64,000 nt of DNA from an uncultured Candidatus Melainabacteria bacterium (lineage in GTDB: Bacteria; Cyanobacteriota; Vampirovibrionia; Gastranaerophilales; Gastranaerophilaceae). The stretch's first letter is position 1; the number at the start of each line of letters is the position of its first letter. The translations under genes and the position numbers were made by a program. The notes beneath the pieces were generated by a model. The model saw only the letters and a program-made list of their open reading frames with translations. It was not told the DNA's origin and ran no database searches. The stretch lies in assembly GCA_934754775.1 (NCBI GenBank), contig CAKVIM010000001.1, positions 124,001 through 188,000 of the forward strand, written 5' to 3'. Shown one piece after another: positions 1 to 6,868 of the stretch.

Positions 1-1
1 A

Positions 2-712
2 ATCGGGTTTATGGTAATAATGTTTAGAGATAAACTTAACACTACTGATGACAAGATGGATGAGGTTGCAGAAATTGATAACTCACACACAATTACTGAT
101 AAAAATTTGATGATTCGTTCACTAATTGTTTTAGGTTTGGTTATTTTAGGATTTGTAACCCATGATGTAACTCATATTGAAACATGCGTTTGTGCAATGC
201 TTGGTGCGAGCGTACTTTTGTTATTCGAAAAACCTACCAATATTCTTAAGGACGTTGAATGGAACACAATTTTCTTCTTCATCGGCTTATTTATAATTAT
301 TGGCGGTGTTGAAGCTTCTGGTGGTATCAAATTGATGGCAGAATGGATTTTGAAGGTAACTCAAGGTTCTCAAGAAGCTGCTTCAATGCTAATTTTGTGG
401 GCGTCCGGTATTGTTTCAGGATTTATTGATAATATTCCTTACACAGCAACAATGTCACCAATGCTTGTTGAAATCGAAAAGACAATGGGAGTAGAGTACA
501 CAACTCCACTTTGGTGGTGCTTGTCACTTGGTGCTTGTCTTGGCGGAAACATGACAATAATCGGTGCAGCTGCTAACGTTATTGTTTCAGAAAATGCCGC
601 AAAAGAAGGTCATCCAATCGCTTTTGTAAGATTTATGAAATATGGTGTTGCAGTCGTTGCAATGTCGTTGTTATTGAGTTCAATATACGTAAATCTGAAG
701 TATTTGACCTAA
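2..712 (+). CDS. ArsB/NhaD/SLC13-like ion permease, C-terminal part (5' truncated by window)
   Basis: The frame is open to the left edge, so only the last ~236 residues are seen; the first ATG at 11 is probably internal. The protein has repeated membrane segments and the motif DNIPYTATMSPML followed by LGACLGGNMTIIGAAANVI. This Asn/Pro-rich hairpin plus a GxNxTxIGAxAN segment is typical of the ArsB/NhaD/citrate-type ion transporter superfamily, where two such repeats line the substrate path. A hydrophilic linker near residues 8-30 would be the central loop between the halves. The substrate (arsenite, sodium, dicarboxylate) cannot be told from this half. A strong bidirectional terminator follows. 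Confidence 0.75.
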   Translation: MGFMVIMFRDKLNTTDDKMDEVAEIDNSHTITDKNLMIRSLIVLGLVILGFVTHDVTHIETCVCAMLGASVLLLFEKPTNILKDVEWNTIFFFIGLFIIIGGVEASGGIKLMAEWILKVTQGSQEAASMLILWASGIVSGFIDNIPYTATMSPMLVEIEKTMGVEYTTPLWWCLSLGACLGGNMTIIGAAANVIVSENAAKEGHPIAFVRFMKYGVAVVAMSLLLSSIYVNLKYLT

Positions 713-720
713 GATTAAGA

Positions 721-756
721 AAACGGGTGACGCTTTTAAGCGTCGCCCGTTTTTTA
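721..756. terminator. Bidirectional intrinsic terminator
   Basis: An 11-bp GC-rich stem (723-733 with 740-750, one G-T pair) with a 6-base loop is flanked by A-rich sequence on the left and a T-run on the right. It sits between the convergent permease and leuD genes and can serve both. Confidence 0.85.
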
Positions 757-762
757 TAAACT

Positions 763-1257
763 CTATCCCAAAACCAAATCACCATGTTTTTTGATATGTT
801 CAATCAAACCGCCATCTTCAAGCAATTTAATCATAACATCCGGCAATGGCTCAATTGCTGTAATAGTGCCTTTTGTAAGATTTTTTAAGATACCTGATTT
901 TATATCTAAATCTAATTCATCGCCTGCATCTATGCCGTCAGTGTCGCATTCGATTGCTAAAAGTCCGATATTTATTGCGTTACGGTAGAAAATTCTTGCG
1001 AAGGATTTAGCGATAACAGCTCCAACGCCTGCAATTTTGATAATTTGCGGAGCGTGTTCACGAGAAGAACCTAGTCCGAAGTTGTTACCGGCGACAACAA
1101 AATCGCCTTTTTTCATGTTTTTTGCAAAATTTTCGTCAGCGTCCTCTAATACGTGCTTAGAAAACTCTTGTAAATCAGAACGCAAGTGAAACAATCTCCC
1201 CGGTGCAATGTGGTCTGTTGATATGTTGTCACCAAATTTAAACGCTTTGCCTTGCAT
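763..1257 (-). CDS. leuD: 3-isopropylmalate dehydratase small subunit
   Basis: This is the small (swivel) subunit of isopropylmalate isomerase, which converts 2- to 3-isopropylmalate in leucine synthesis together with the [4Fe-4S] LeuC subunit. The 164-aa length matches the short LeuD/homoaconitase type of bacteria and archaea. Key motifs are the N-terminal FGDNISTDHIAPGR, the substrate-binding GNNFGLGSSREHAP (~residues 57-70) and YRNAINIG (~91-98). The start has an AAAAAGGAG ribosome site. LeuC is not in the window. dnaN lies 60 bp upstream on the same strand, so read-through transcription is possible. Confidence 0.93.
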   Translation of the reverse strand: MQGKAFKFGDNISTDHIAPGRLFHLRSDLQEFSKHVLEDADENFAKNMKKGDFVVAGNNFGLGSSREHAPQIIKIAGVGAVIAKSFARIFYRNAINIGLLAIECDTDGIDAGDELDLDIKSGILKNLTKGTITAIEPLPDVMIKLLEDGGLIEHIKKHGDLVLG

Positions 1258-1278
1258 AAAATCTCCTTTTTAGTATTT

Positions 1279-1298
1279 GTTGGGCAGGTATGCCCAAC
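1279..1298. repeat. Short intergenic palindrome GTTGGGCA-N4-TGCCCAAC
   Basis: A perfect 8-bp inverted repeat lies in the 60-bp gap between dnaN and leuD. It lacks a T-tail, so it is more likely a dispersed palindrome than a terminator. Confidence 0.6.
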
Positions 1299-1317
1299 CT
1301 ACAATTCTGCATTCTAA

Positions 1318-2439
1318 TTAGCTTCTCAACTGTACCGGCATTACAAGATAGATGTAATCTTCGTCAGACACAGGAGCGAATACTGTTGCAGAAAGTGGTG
1401 AGTTCAATTCAACTTTGATTTCTTCAGATTCTGCAATCTTCAAGAATTCTAATACAAACTTGTAGTTGAAGGCAATTGCAAGAGGTTCGCCCATATATTG
1501 GATGTCTATTTCGTCTTGAGAATTACCTGCTTCAGGAGAATCGCCTGAAAGCTTAAGTGTGTTGTCAACGAATTCGAACTTAACGATGCTGTTCTTTTCG
1601 TTAACCATTACGGCAACTCTTTCAAGTGCAGAAATCAAATCACCCTTGTTTACCGTTGCAGTTTTAGGGAAAGACTGTGGAATCAATTGGTTGTATTTAG
1701 GGAATTGACCTTGCATAAGTCTTGTAACAATTTTTGTTTTGTCAATTGTGATGACAATTTTCTTCATTTCTTTACAAATCTTGATTGTTTCAGAATCAGC
1801 AATCAAAGAGATTTTTGACAATTCTGAAAGAACTTTGGATGAAATTAGCATTTCAAAAGGTGTTTCTTCGTCAGAAGAGTTGTTCTTGACAACTTCTCTA
1901 ACTCTTGCAAGTCGGTTTCCATCTGTAGCAGCCATTTCTAGAATATTTTTGTTAACTTCGCAAACAACGCCTGATAGCAAGTTGTTTGTTTCGTATCCTG
2001 CGGCTGCTGAAACTACTTCACGAATAGCTTTTGTGAACGGTCTTGTTTCGATTTCCATGCAATCGTTTTCTGCAATATTTTCTTCGATTTGTGGAAACTC
2101 GTTTGCTGAAATACCGATGATATCAAATTTAGAGTTTTTGCAGGTGATTGTTGCTGTTGAACCGGTAACTTCAAGATTAATTAACTCATCATTCAATCTT
2201 GAAAGGATTTCGCCCAATTTTTTAGCCGGAAGTGTAAATTTACCTTCTGTTTCAACGTTTGCATTAATTAGAGTGATGATAGACAGGTCAAAATCTGTTG
2301 CAGTAAGTTTAATCTGATTTGTGCCGACAGTTTCAATCAAAACATTTGCCAAAACAGGCTGTAAACCCTTAACAACAGTTGCTCTTTCTACAATCTTAAT
2401 CCCATTTAACAAATCATCTTTATTCGCAACAAATTTCAT
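1318..2439 (-). CDS. dnaN: DNA polymerase III sliding clamp (beta subunit)
   Basis: The beta clamp encircles DNA and tethers the replicative polymerase. The 373-residue product begins MKFVANKDDLLNGIKIVERA, has the usual three-fold clamp architecture, and ends in the conserved YLVMPVQLRS (family ending -MP-RL/RS). The ATG at 2439 was preferred over an ATA-type start three codons upstream because family members start at this MKF/MKL position; the ribosome site is weak (GGGGTG). dnaA, recF and gyrB are not adjacent, so the classical dnaA-dnaN origin cluster is broken up here. A divergent unit encoding a 49-aa protein lies upstream. Confidence 0.96.
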   Translation of the reverse strand: MKFVANKDDLLNGIKIVERATVVKGLQPVLANVLIETVGTNQIKLTATDFDLSIITLINANVETEGKFTLPAKKLGEILSRLNDELINLEVTGSTATITCKNSKFDIIGISANEFPQIEENIAENDCMEIETRPFTKAIREVVSAAAGYETNNLLSGVVCEVNKNILEMAATDGNRLARVREVVKNNSSDEETPFEMLISSKVLSELSKISLIADSETIKICKEMKKIVITIDKTKIVTRLMQGQFPKYNQLIPQSFPKTATVNKGDLISALERVAVMVNEKNSIVKFEFVDNTLKLSGDSPEAGNSQDEIDIQYMGEPLAIAFNYKFVLEFLKIAESEEIKVELNSPLSATVFAPVSDEDYIYLVMPVQLRS

Positions 2440-2724
2440 CTGATACACCCCACGATATAAGTATTTTACAGAGTAATTTTAATACAAAATACCTTGATTT
2501 ACAAGCGAAAAATATCATTTGAGGATTTCTTTTTCTTAATTTTGACTTTTTCAAAATTATTCTTAAATAAATGCTGTAACGACTGGGTTGTTTAAGATTT
2601 TTGTAAATAATTGTAAATATTTATCTCAAAATCCTAAAGTTTTTCAAAAAAATGTCGATATAGAACATGTAAGCAAAACCGAAAGCAACGACCCGAGAAT
2701 TATTTAGGAAAGGATTTAAACAAT

Positions 2725-2874
2725 ATGCGTATCGAAAACGAAATGTTATCAAGATTTACAAACGAAACAAAGTCACAATCAATGAATTCTGCATTGTCAC
2801 AAGAATTGGACTTCTTCTTTGATAATGTATTGGACACAGTAGTCGATTATTTCAAAGAAGAAGTCGTTGTTTAA
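2725..2874 (+). CDS. Uncharacterised 49-aa acidic microprotein
   Basis: I do not recognise this protein. The ATG at 2725 follows a good ribosome site (AGGAAAGG, 2706-2713), the frame runs 49 codons, and an intrinsic terminator follows 38 bp after the stop, so it looks like a complete small transcription unit. The sequence is polar for the first half (MRIENEMLSRFTNETKS), then forms a probable amphipathic acidic helix rich in D, F and V, ending KEEVVV. There is no signal peptide or membrane segment. It lies between divergent dnaN and downstream comEB. It could instead be a structured RNA with a chance frame, but the ribosome site, frame and terminator together favour a real gene. Confidence 0.6.
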   Translation: MRIENEMLSRFTNETKSQSMNSALSQELDFFFDNVLDTVVDYFKEEVVV

Positions 2875-2911
2875 TATTAAGTGAGACTCAATCATACACA
2901 TTTATTCCACG

Positions 2912-2938
2912 AACCGTAAGTTACACTTGCGGTTTTTT
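2912..2938 (+). terminator. Intrinsic terminator of the 49-aa microprotein gene
   Basis: A 10-bp stem (2912-2921 with 2925-2934, one G-T pair) has a 3-base loop and runs into six T. The comEB -10 box begins only 5 bp later. Confidence 0.75.
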
Positions 2939-2942
2939 ATTG

Positions 2943-2954
2943 TATAATAAGACT
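2943..2954 (+). promoter_or_regulatory. comEB promoter -10, leaderless arrangement
   Basis: TATAAT at 2943-2948 is followed by six bases and then the ATG of comEB. Transcription would start at about the A of the start codon. A possible -35 is TTACAC, 16 bp upstream. Confidence 0.6.
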
Positions 2955-3419
2955 ATGGGAATTAAATCGTGGACAGATTATTTTTTAGATTTAGCTAAGA
3001 CTTGCTCTTCTCGCTCAAATTGCTTGAGAGCTCAAGTTGGTGCAGTTATTGTCGGTCAGGATAAAAAAATCAAAGCTACCGGTTATAATGGCACACCTTC
3101 AGGCGTTGAATCTTGTTACGAACGTGGCGAATGCTACAGAATTAAGAACAATATCCCGTCAGGTACTTGCTATGAAACTTGTCGTTCTATTCACGCAGAA
3201 CAAAACGCAATTATTCAGGCGGGTCAAGACAGATGTCTGGGTGCTTCTATGTATATCTACGGACACAACTTTATCTGCATTCTTTGCAAAAGATTTATTG
3301 TGCAGTCAGGGATTGTTGATGTTTATTTGAAAAAAGACGACAATTCACAAGTTGTTCATGTTTCAGTAGAAGACATAAGACGTGAACTCGAAAATCCTCA
3401 AATGATAAACGCTCAATAA
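2955..3419 (+). CDS. comEB: Deoxycytidylate (dCMP) deaminase, ComEB type
   Basis: This zinc enzyme deaminates dCMP to dUMP, feeding thymidylate synthesis. The 154-residue protein starts MGIKSWTDYFLDLAK and carries the zinc/catalytic HAEQNAI motif (H and E of HAE) and a CILC pair in place of the usual PCxxC, with a further Cys-rich stretch typical of the dCMP subgroup. The Pro before the first CILC Cys is Ile here, slightly unusual. ATG 2955 is chosen over the upstream TTG at 2940 because it matches the family start and lies exactly six bases after a TATAAT box. It converges with the BioY-like gene with a 3-bp gap. Confidence 0.9.
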   Translation: MGIKSWTDYFLDLAKTCSSRSNCLRAQVGAVIVGQDKKIKATGYNGTPSGVESCYERGECYRIKNNIPSGTCYETCRSIHAEQNAIIQAGQDRCLGASMYIYGHNFICILCKRFIVQSGIVDVYLKKDDNSQVVHVSVEDIRRELENPQMINAQ

Positions 3420-3422
3420 GTT

Positions 3423-4100
3423 TTAGCACAAAACTATCCAGAGCAGCTTTCTGACTTGTTTACCCAAATAAATTGCGAGGATTGCGAAAAATATGTCGTA
3501 GAAGATTTGGACTCCGCTTTGTGTTGCAATCCAACTCATAATCATATCCATCGGAGCGTGTCTTAGCGTAGCGATAAAGAACATATAAAGTATTCCGAGT
3601 ATATGAATAATCAAAACACCAATAACTGCGATTAAACAGACTCTGAGCAGGTCAGGTTTGCTCTTAAGCAATGTTCCGGCAAAAAATATTGCAGGGATGA
3701 ATGCCAAAATATACCCGAATCCGTATTCAAACAAGTAGCTAATTCCGCCCCCGAGTGCAAAAATCGGGAAAAATAAGCCCAAAATAATGTACCCGATGAT
3801 TGAAAGTATTCCGAATTTTCGCCCTAATAATGCGACGATAAAGAATATTGTTGGTATTTGTGGAATATATTTATAACTCTTGATGAAATGATGCATAATT
3901 TCATAATCACTCACGTCCTGAGCTAGAAAACTAAATGTATCAAGCGGAAAATACGGGTGCTTGAGCGTAATTTGCGTAAAGGTTGCAACGATGATTAAAA
4001 GTATGCACAAAGCAGTCAAAACAAGAGTCCCGAGCGTTATTCTAATCGGTTCTCCTTTATATTTAAAGCTGTTTATTTGTTTTGCGACTCTTTTACTCAT
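3423..4100 (-). CDS. BioY-like biotin transporter (ECF S-component)
   Basis: A 225-aa integral membrane protein with about six hydrophobic segments. The stretch FALGGGISYLFEYGFGYILAF resembles the conserved G-G-x-G-Y-L...P-x-x-G-Y-L-x-G core of BioY, the substrate-binding component of biotin ECF transporters. The N-terminal ~35 residues are basic and soluble, longer than in typical BioY. No ECF ATPase or T-component is nearby, so it would use a shared energising module or act alone. It is the last gene of a tight operon and overlaps rimI by 4 bp (ATGA). Confidence 0.7.
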   Translation of the reverse strand: MSKRVAKQINSFKYKGEPIRITLGTLVLTALCILLIIVATFTQITLKHPYFPLDTFSFLAQDVSDYEIMHHFIKSYKYIPQIPTIFFIVALLGRKFGILSIIGYIILGLFFPIFALGGGISYLFEYGFGYILAFIPAIFFAGTLLKSKPDLLRVCLIAVIGVLIIHILGILYMFFIATLRHAPMDMIMSWIATQSGVQIFYDIFFAILAIYLGKQVRKLLWIVLC

Positions 4101-4633
4101 CTTATGCTAATTAAATTTTGCAACTTTGCAATATTTTCCTTGTATTTAGTTTTAAATTTATCGTAAAAAATATTTTCAGTCCACATAATAAGTGCGTCCT
4201 CGTTATTGTCCTGATAATATCCTTTTCTTGTGCCTAAAGATTGGAACCCGTATTTTTCATATAATTTGATAGCAGGTTCGTTTGAAACTCGAACTTCCAG
4301 CGTAAGATACTTTACGCCGTCTTTGTAGCAATCTTCAATGATTTGGTGTATCAAAGCTTCGCCAATATGGTTTCTCAAAAACTCGTTTTTAACCGCAATT
4401 GTGGTAATATGACCTTCGTCTATAATATGCCATGTGCCTGCATATCCGACCAATTCGCCGTCAGAATTCTTTGCTACATAGTATTTAGCGAGATTATTTG
4501 ACATTTCGTCGTAGAAAGATGATTTGCTCCAATGGTGTTTGCCGTATGCTTCCGCTTCAATTGTGGAAACTTCGTCAATGTCATCTTTTGTCATTTTTGT
4601 TATGAAAATTTCTGATAATTTTGTTATGGACAT
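4097..4633 (-). CDS. rimI: Ribosomal-protein-alanine N-acetyltransferase (GNAT)
   Basis: A GNAT-fold acetyltransferase that acetylates the N-terminal alanine of a ribosomal protein in the studied RimI enzymes. It shows the acetyl-CoA loop region (EFLRNHIGEALIHQIIEDC), then LTLEVRVSNEPAIKLYEKYGF, the RimI signature, and the Tyr-rich RKGYYQDNNEDALIM end. About 25 residues extend past the usual C-terminus. ATG 4633 is chosen over a TTG 12 bp upstream; it overlaps the end of the HicB-like gene, indicating translational coupling. Confidence 0.88.
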   Translation of the reverse strand: MSITKLSEIFITKMTKDDIDEVSTIEAEAYGKHHWSKSSFYDEMSNNLAKYYVAKNSDGELVGYAGTWHIIDEGHITTIAVKNEFLRNHIGEALIHQIIEDCYKDGVKYLTLEVRVSNEPAIKLYEKYGFQSLGTRKGYYQDNNEDALIMWTENIFYDKFKTKYKENIAKLQNLISIR

Positions 4634-4893
4634 ATACTTTCCCAATCTATGTCATCTTCGGTTTCTTCACCGGGTTCCACAATATGCTCGCCGTCTTCTA
4701 ACATCAGCATAAGCGATAGGCGTAACTGTTTTTTGTAGTTTTCAAGTGCTTTTTCCCTCGTTTTAGCACAAAAAGCAAAGCTCGGAATTTCTTTTATCTC
4801 AATATAGTGATAAGGATTGCCGTTGAAATCCAGATCTGTGCCCTCAATCAAAGTCCAATTAAGGTTTAAATAGTAATCTAAATCTTTAGCCAT
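4624..4893 (-). CDS. HicB-like small protein (orphan antitoxin fold)
   Basis: An 89-aa protein with YHYIEIKEIPSFAFCAKTREKALENYKKQLR, which fits the partial RNase H-like fold of HicB antitoxins (strand-strand-helix with the pattern 'IPEIPGFxAxGxTxEEAxxN'). There is no C-terminal DNA-binding domain; the tail is acidic (EETEDDIDWES). No HicA toxin gene (dsRBD-like, ~60 aa) lies on either side. Because it is wedged between the GerMN and rimI genes with overlaps at both ends, a housekeeping or domesticated role is more likely than an active toxin-antitoxin unit. This is inference. Confidence 0.65.
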   Translation of the reverse strand: MAKDLDYYLNLNWTLIEGTDLDFNGNPYHYIEIKEIPSFAFCAKTREKALENYKKQLRLSLMLMLEDGEHIVEPGEETEDDIDWESICP

Positions 4894-5494
4894 CCAATGA
4901 CCTTTCGTTGAGCGGTTGTTTGATCATAATCCCTTCGCCGCCGACAACATCAGCCTGTCTGCCGTTAATGTACAAGTAAACAGGAAGATTTGTGTTGCTT
5001 CTGGCAGTTTTTATAACCTGCATAACCCTTGTATAAGTACTTTCAGCACCACCGCCACTTTCGAAAGAGGATGAAAGGTCTATCATAATGCTACCTTCGC
5101 CTTCTCTTACTGACAAAATCTTTGTTCCTGTAGGAATTTCAGAAGTAAAGCCTTTTGATTTTTCCCAATTTGAAGGAGCTGAAACAAGCTCTCTGATTGC
5201 ATATTCGAAGCAGGATTTTTGTACTGCACTATCGCACTGCCTGTTTACGGAACGTAATTTGCCGTCTGCACCGGTGATAAAGATTTTGACATTCTTAACA
5301 GTGTGTTTCTTAATCTGAACTTCTTCTGCCGGAGCTTCCGGAGTAATCGGTTCTGGGATTTCCGGAGTATCAACTTGCGGAACTCGTTCAGGGAAATTAA
5401 CATGTATTCCGTCTTTTGCAAAGAACGAAAAATACACGTAAGCTGCAGAAATCATTACTAGAATAAACAATCCCAACTTTTGAGAAAAATTCAT
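4886..5494 (-). CDS. GerMN-domain membrane-anchored protein
   Basis: The 202-aa protein has an N-terminal membrane anchor (residues ~6-26), a Pro/Glu-rich linker (PEIPEPITPEAPAEEV) and a C-terminal GerMN domain (~residues 65-195). The domain includes SCFEYAIRELVSAPSNWEKSKG, GSIMIDLSSSFESGG and LPVYLYINGRQADVVGGEG. GerMN domains occur in spore germination protein GerM and in LpqB-type lipoproteins, and are usually envelope-associated. There is no sign of sporulation here, so an envelope or peptidoglycan-related role is the best guess. It starts 4 bp after the DUF2993-like gene with a GGAG ribosome site. Confidence 0.8.
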   Translation of the reverse strand: MNFSQKLGLFILVMISAAYVYFSFFAKDGIHVNFPERVPQVDTPEIPEPITPEAPAEEVQIKKHTVKNVKIFITGADGKLRSVNRQCDSAVQKSCFEYAIRELVSAPSNWEKSKGFTSEIPTGTKILSVREGEGSIMIDLSSSFESGGGAESTYTRVMQVIKTARSNTNLPVYLYINGRQADVVGGEGIMIKQPLNERSLDG

Positions 5495-5497
5495 GGC

Positions 5498-6316
5498 TTA
5501 ATCTCCTTTTACAAATATTTTACCATTAATTTTTACATTGTTGTCAACTATTTTTACATTCTCAATATTTGCATTACATTCTTTTGATTCCAATAGTTTC
5601 ATAGTGAATTCCAATGGGTTCAAGAGGTTAAGCATGTTAGCAACTTTATTGAGCGAAATTTTTCCGTAGGCACTATCAAGGTTAACATTGACCGCTTTGA
5701 TTTTGCCGTTATGAACCTCAAAATTAGATGATGCAACAAAAACTTTATCCTTAGGAGCTGGTGCAATCGGGAAATTGTAAGACGTCAAAATATAGAATTT
5801 GTTGTTCATAATTTTTGTCTTAACTCCCTTTACCTGAAACATCGGATAAGCAAGGTTGTTGATGTTGTTCAAGACTGCTTTATAATTTCCGTTTTCCAAT
5901 GCTTTGTTCAAACTAGCTTCTGATAACAGCATATCGTACGAGTATTCCATATCAGATTTGAATTGTATTGGATTGGTTGTATAATCTACATAATTGTAGT
6001 CACTCAAGGATTTTAGATGCACATACGGGATTACAATTTCGTCAATTTTAACATCTTTTCCTGTGAGTTCAAGTTCTTTGAACACGCCCTTTTTCATGCT
6101 GGTCAAAGTGTAGCCCGTAAATTTAACCTTAAAATTAGTTCCGGTTTCTTTTTTTAAACTGCTCTTAATAGCGTGCTCTGCAATACTTTCAGCCACTGGA
6201 TTCATAATTGCAAAGTGTTTGTTGTTTTTAAGATAATCTTCCGAAAGTTTATCAGTTGCAAATGTTGCAGAAACTGATAAGCTAAGCATAATTAGTAATA
6301 AAAAAATCTTTTTCAT
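5498..6316 (-). CDS. DUF2993/LmeA-like secreted lipid-binding protein
   Basis: A 272-aa protein with a clean signal peptide (MKKIFLLLIMLSLSVSATFA). The body is all-beta in appearance with the pattern KVKFTGYTLTSMKKGVFKELELTGKDVKID, like the DUF2993 (LmeA) family. That family is frequent in Cyanobacteria and Actinobacteria and is related to BPI/SMP-type lipid-binding folds. It is the first gene of the operon running to the BioY-like gene, with an AAAGGAC ribosome site and its own leader. Periplasmic phospholipid binding is inferred from the family only. Confidence 0.65.
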   Translation of the reverse strand: MKKIFLLLIMLSLSVSATFATDKLSEDYLKNNKHFAIMNPVAESIAEHAIKSSLKKETGTNFKVKFTGYTLTSMKKGVFKELELTGKDVKIDEIVIPYVHLKSLSDYNYVDYTTNPIQFKSDMEYSYDMLLSEASLNKALENGNYKAVLNNINNLAYPMFQVKGVKTKIMNNKFYILTSYNFPIAPAPKDKVFVASSNFEVHNGKIKAVNVNLDSAYGKISLNKVANMLNLLNPLEFTMKLLESKECNANIENVKIVDNNVKINGKIFVKGD

Positions 6317-6376
6317 AATAAAATGTCCTTTTATTACTAATCATAGTTTAAACAAAGAAAAAAGTTAAGGATACGT

Positions 6377-6868
6377 TTATTTTTTCTTCGGTTTAAGCTC
6401 ATTTGTCAGTTTTTCGATTTTTCTGTAAAGATTACGCAAGAAAGTATCATCGCAAGTTTGCAAAACGTGTTTTTTTACAATCTGTGTTTCATCAGAAGTT
6501 TCTTCAAATGTGTATCCTGCAACTTCGTGTTTGTAAATTTTGTTTGTATCAGCATCAACCAAACCGAGTTTTTGTTTTCCGTTCTTTTTGTTGGTGATTT
6601 TCAAGAAAAGTTTGTCTTTAAGTATGTCGCCATTTGTTTCTAATAATGATTCCGGCAGATAACGTTCGCCACGGTAAATATCAATGAGTACGCCTTTGTG
6701 CATCGCATAATTACCGAGTATTTCTCTAGCATTATACAGCTGTCCGAAAGAATCTCCGTAAGTGTTTATATCGTGGATTTTCACGTGATTTTGCATTTTT
6801 TGTAATTTTCTGTTACGCAATGAAGTTGCGATGCTGTCTGTGATTGACGAAATTTTAGGCAGTTTCAT
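6377..6868 (-). CDS. Hypothetical protein downstream of the HNH gene
   Basis: I do not recognise this 163-aa soluble basic protein. It begins MKLPKISSITDSIATSLRNRK, has a central probable beta-rich part (DIYRGERYLPESLL, KLGLVDADTNKIYKHEVAGYTF) and ends in a Lys-rich helix (RKIEKLTNELKPKKK). No signal peptide or membrane segment is seen. It overlaps the HNH-protein gene by 4 bp (ATGA), so the two are co-translated and probably function together. Confidence 0.7.
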   Translation of the reverse strand: MKLPKISSITDSIATSLRNRKLQKMQNHVKIHDINTYGDSFGQLYNAREILGNYAMHKGVLIDIYRGERYLPESLLETNGDILKDKLFLKITNKKNGKQKLGLVDADTNKIYKHEVAGYTFEETSDETQIVKKHVLQTCDDTFLRNLYRKIEKLTNELKPKKK

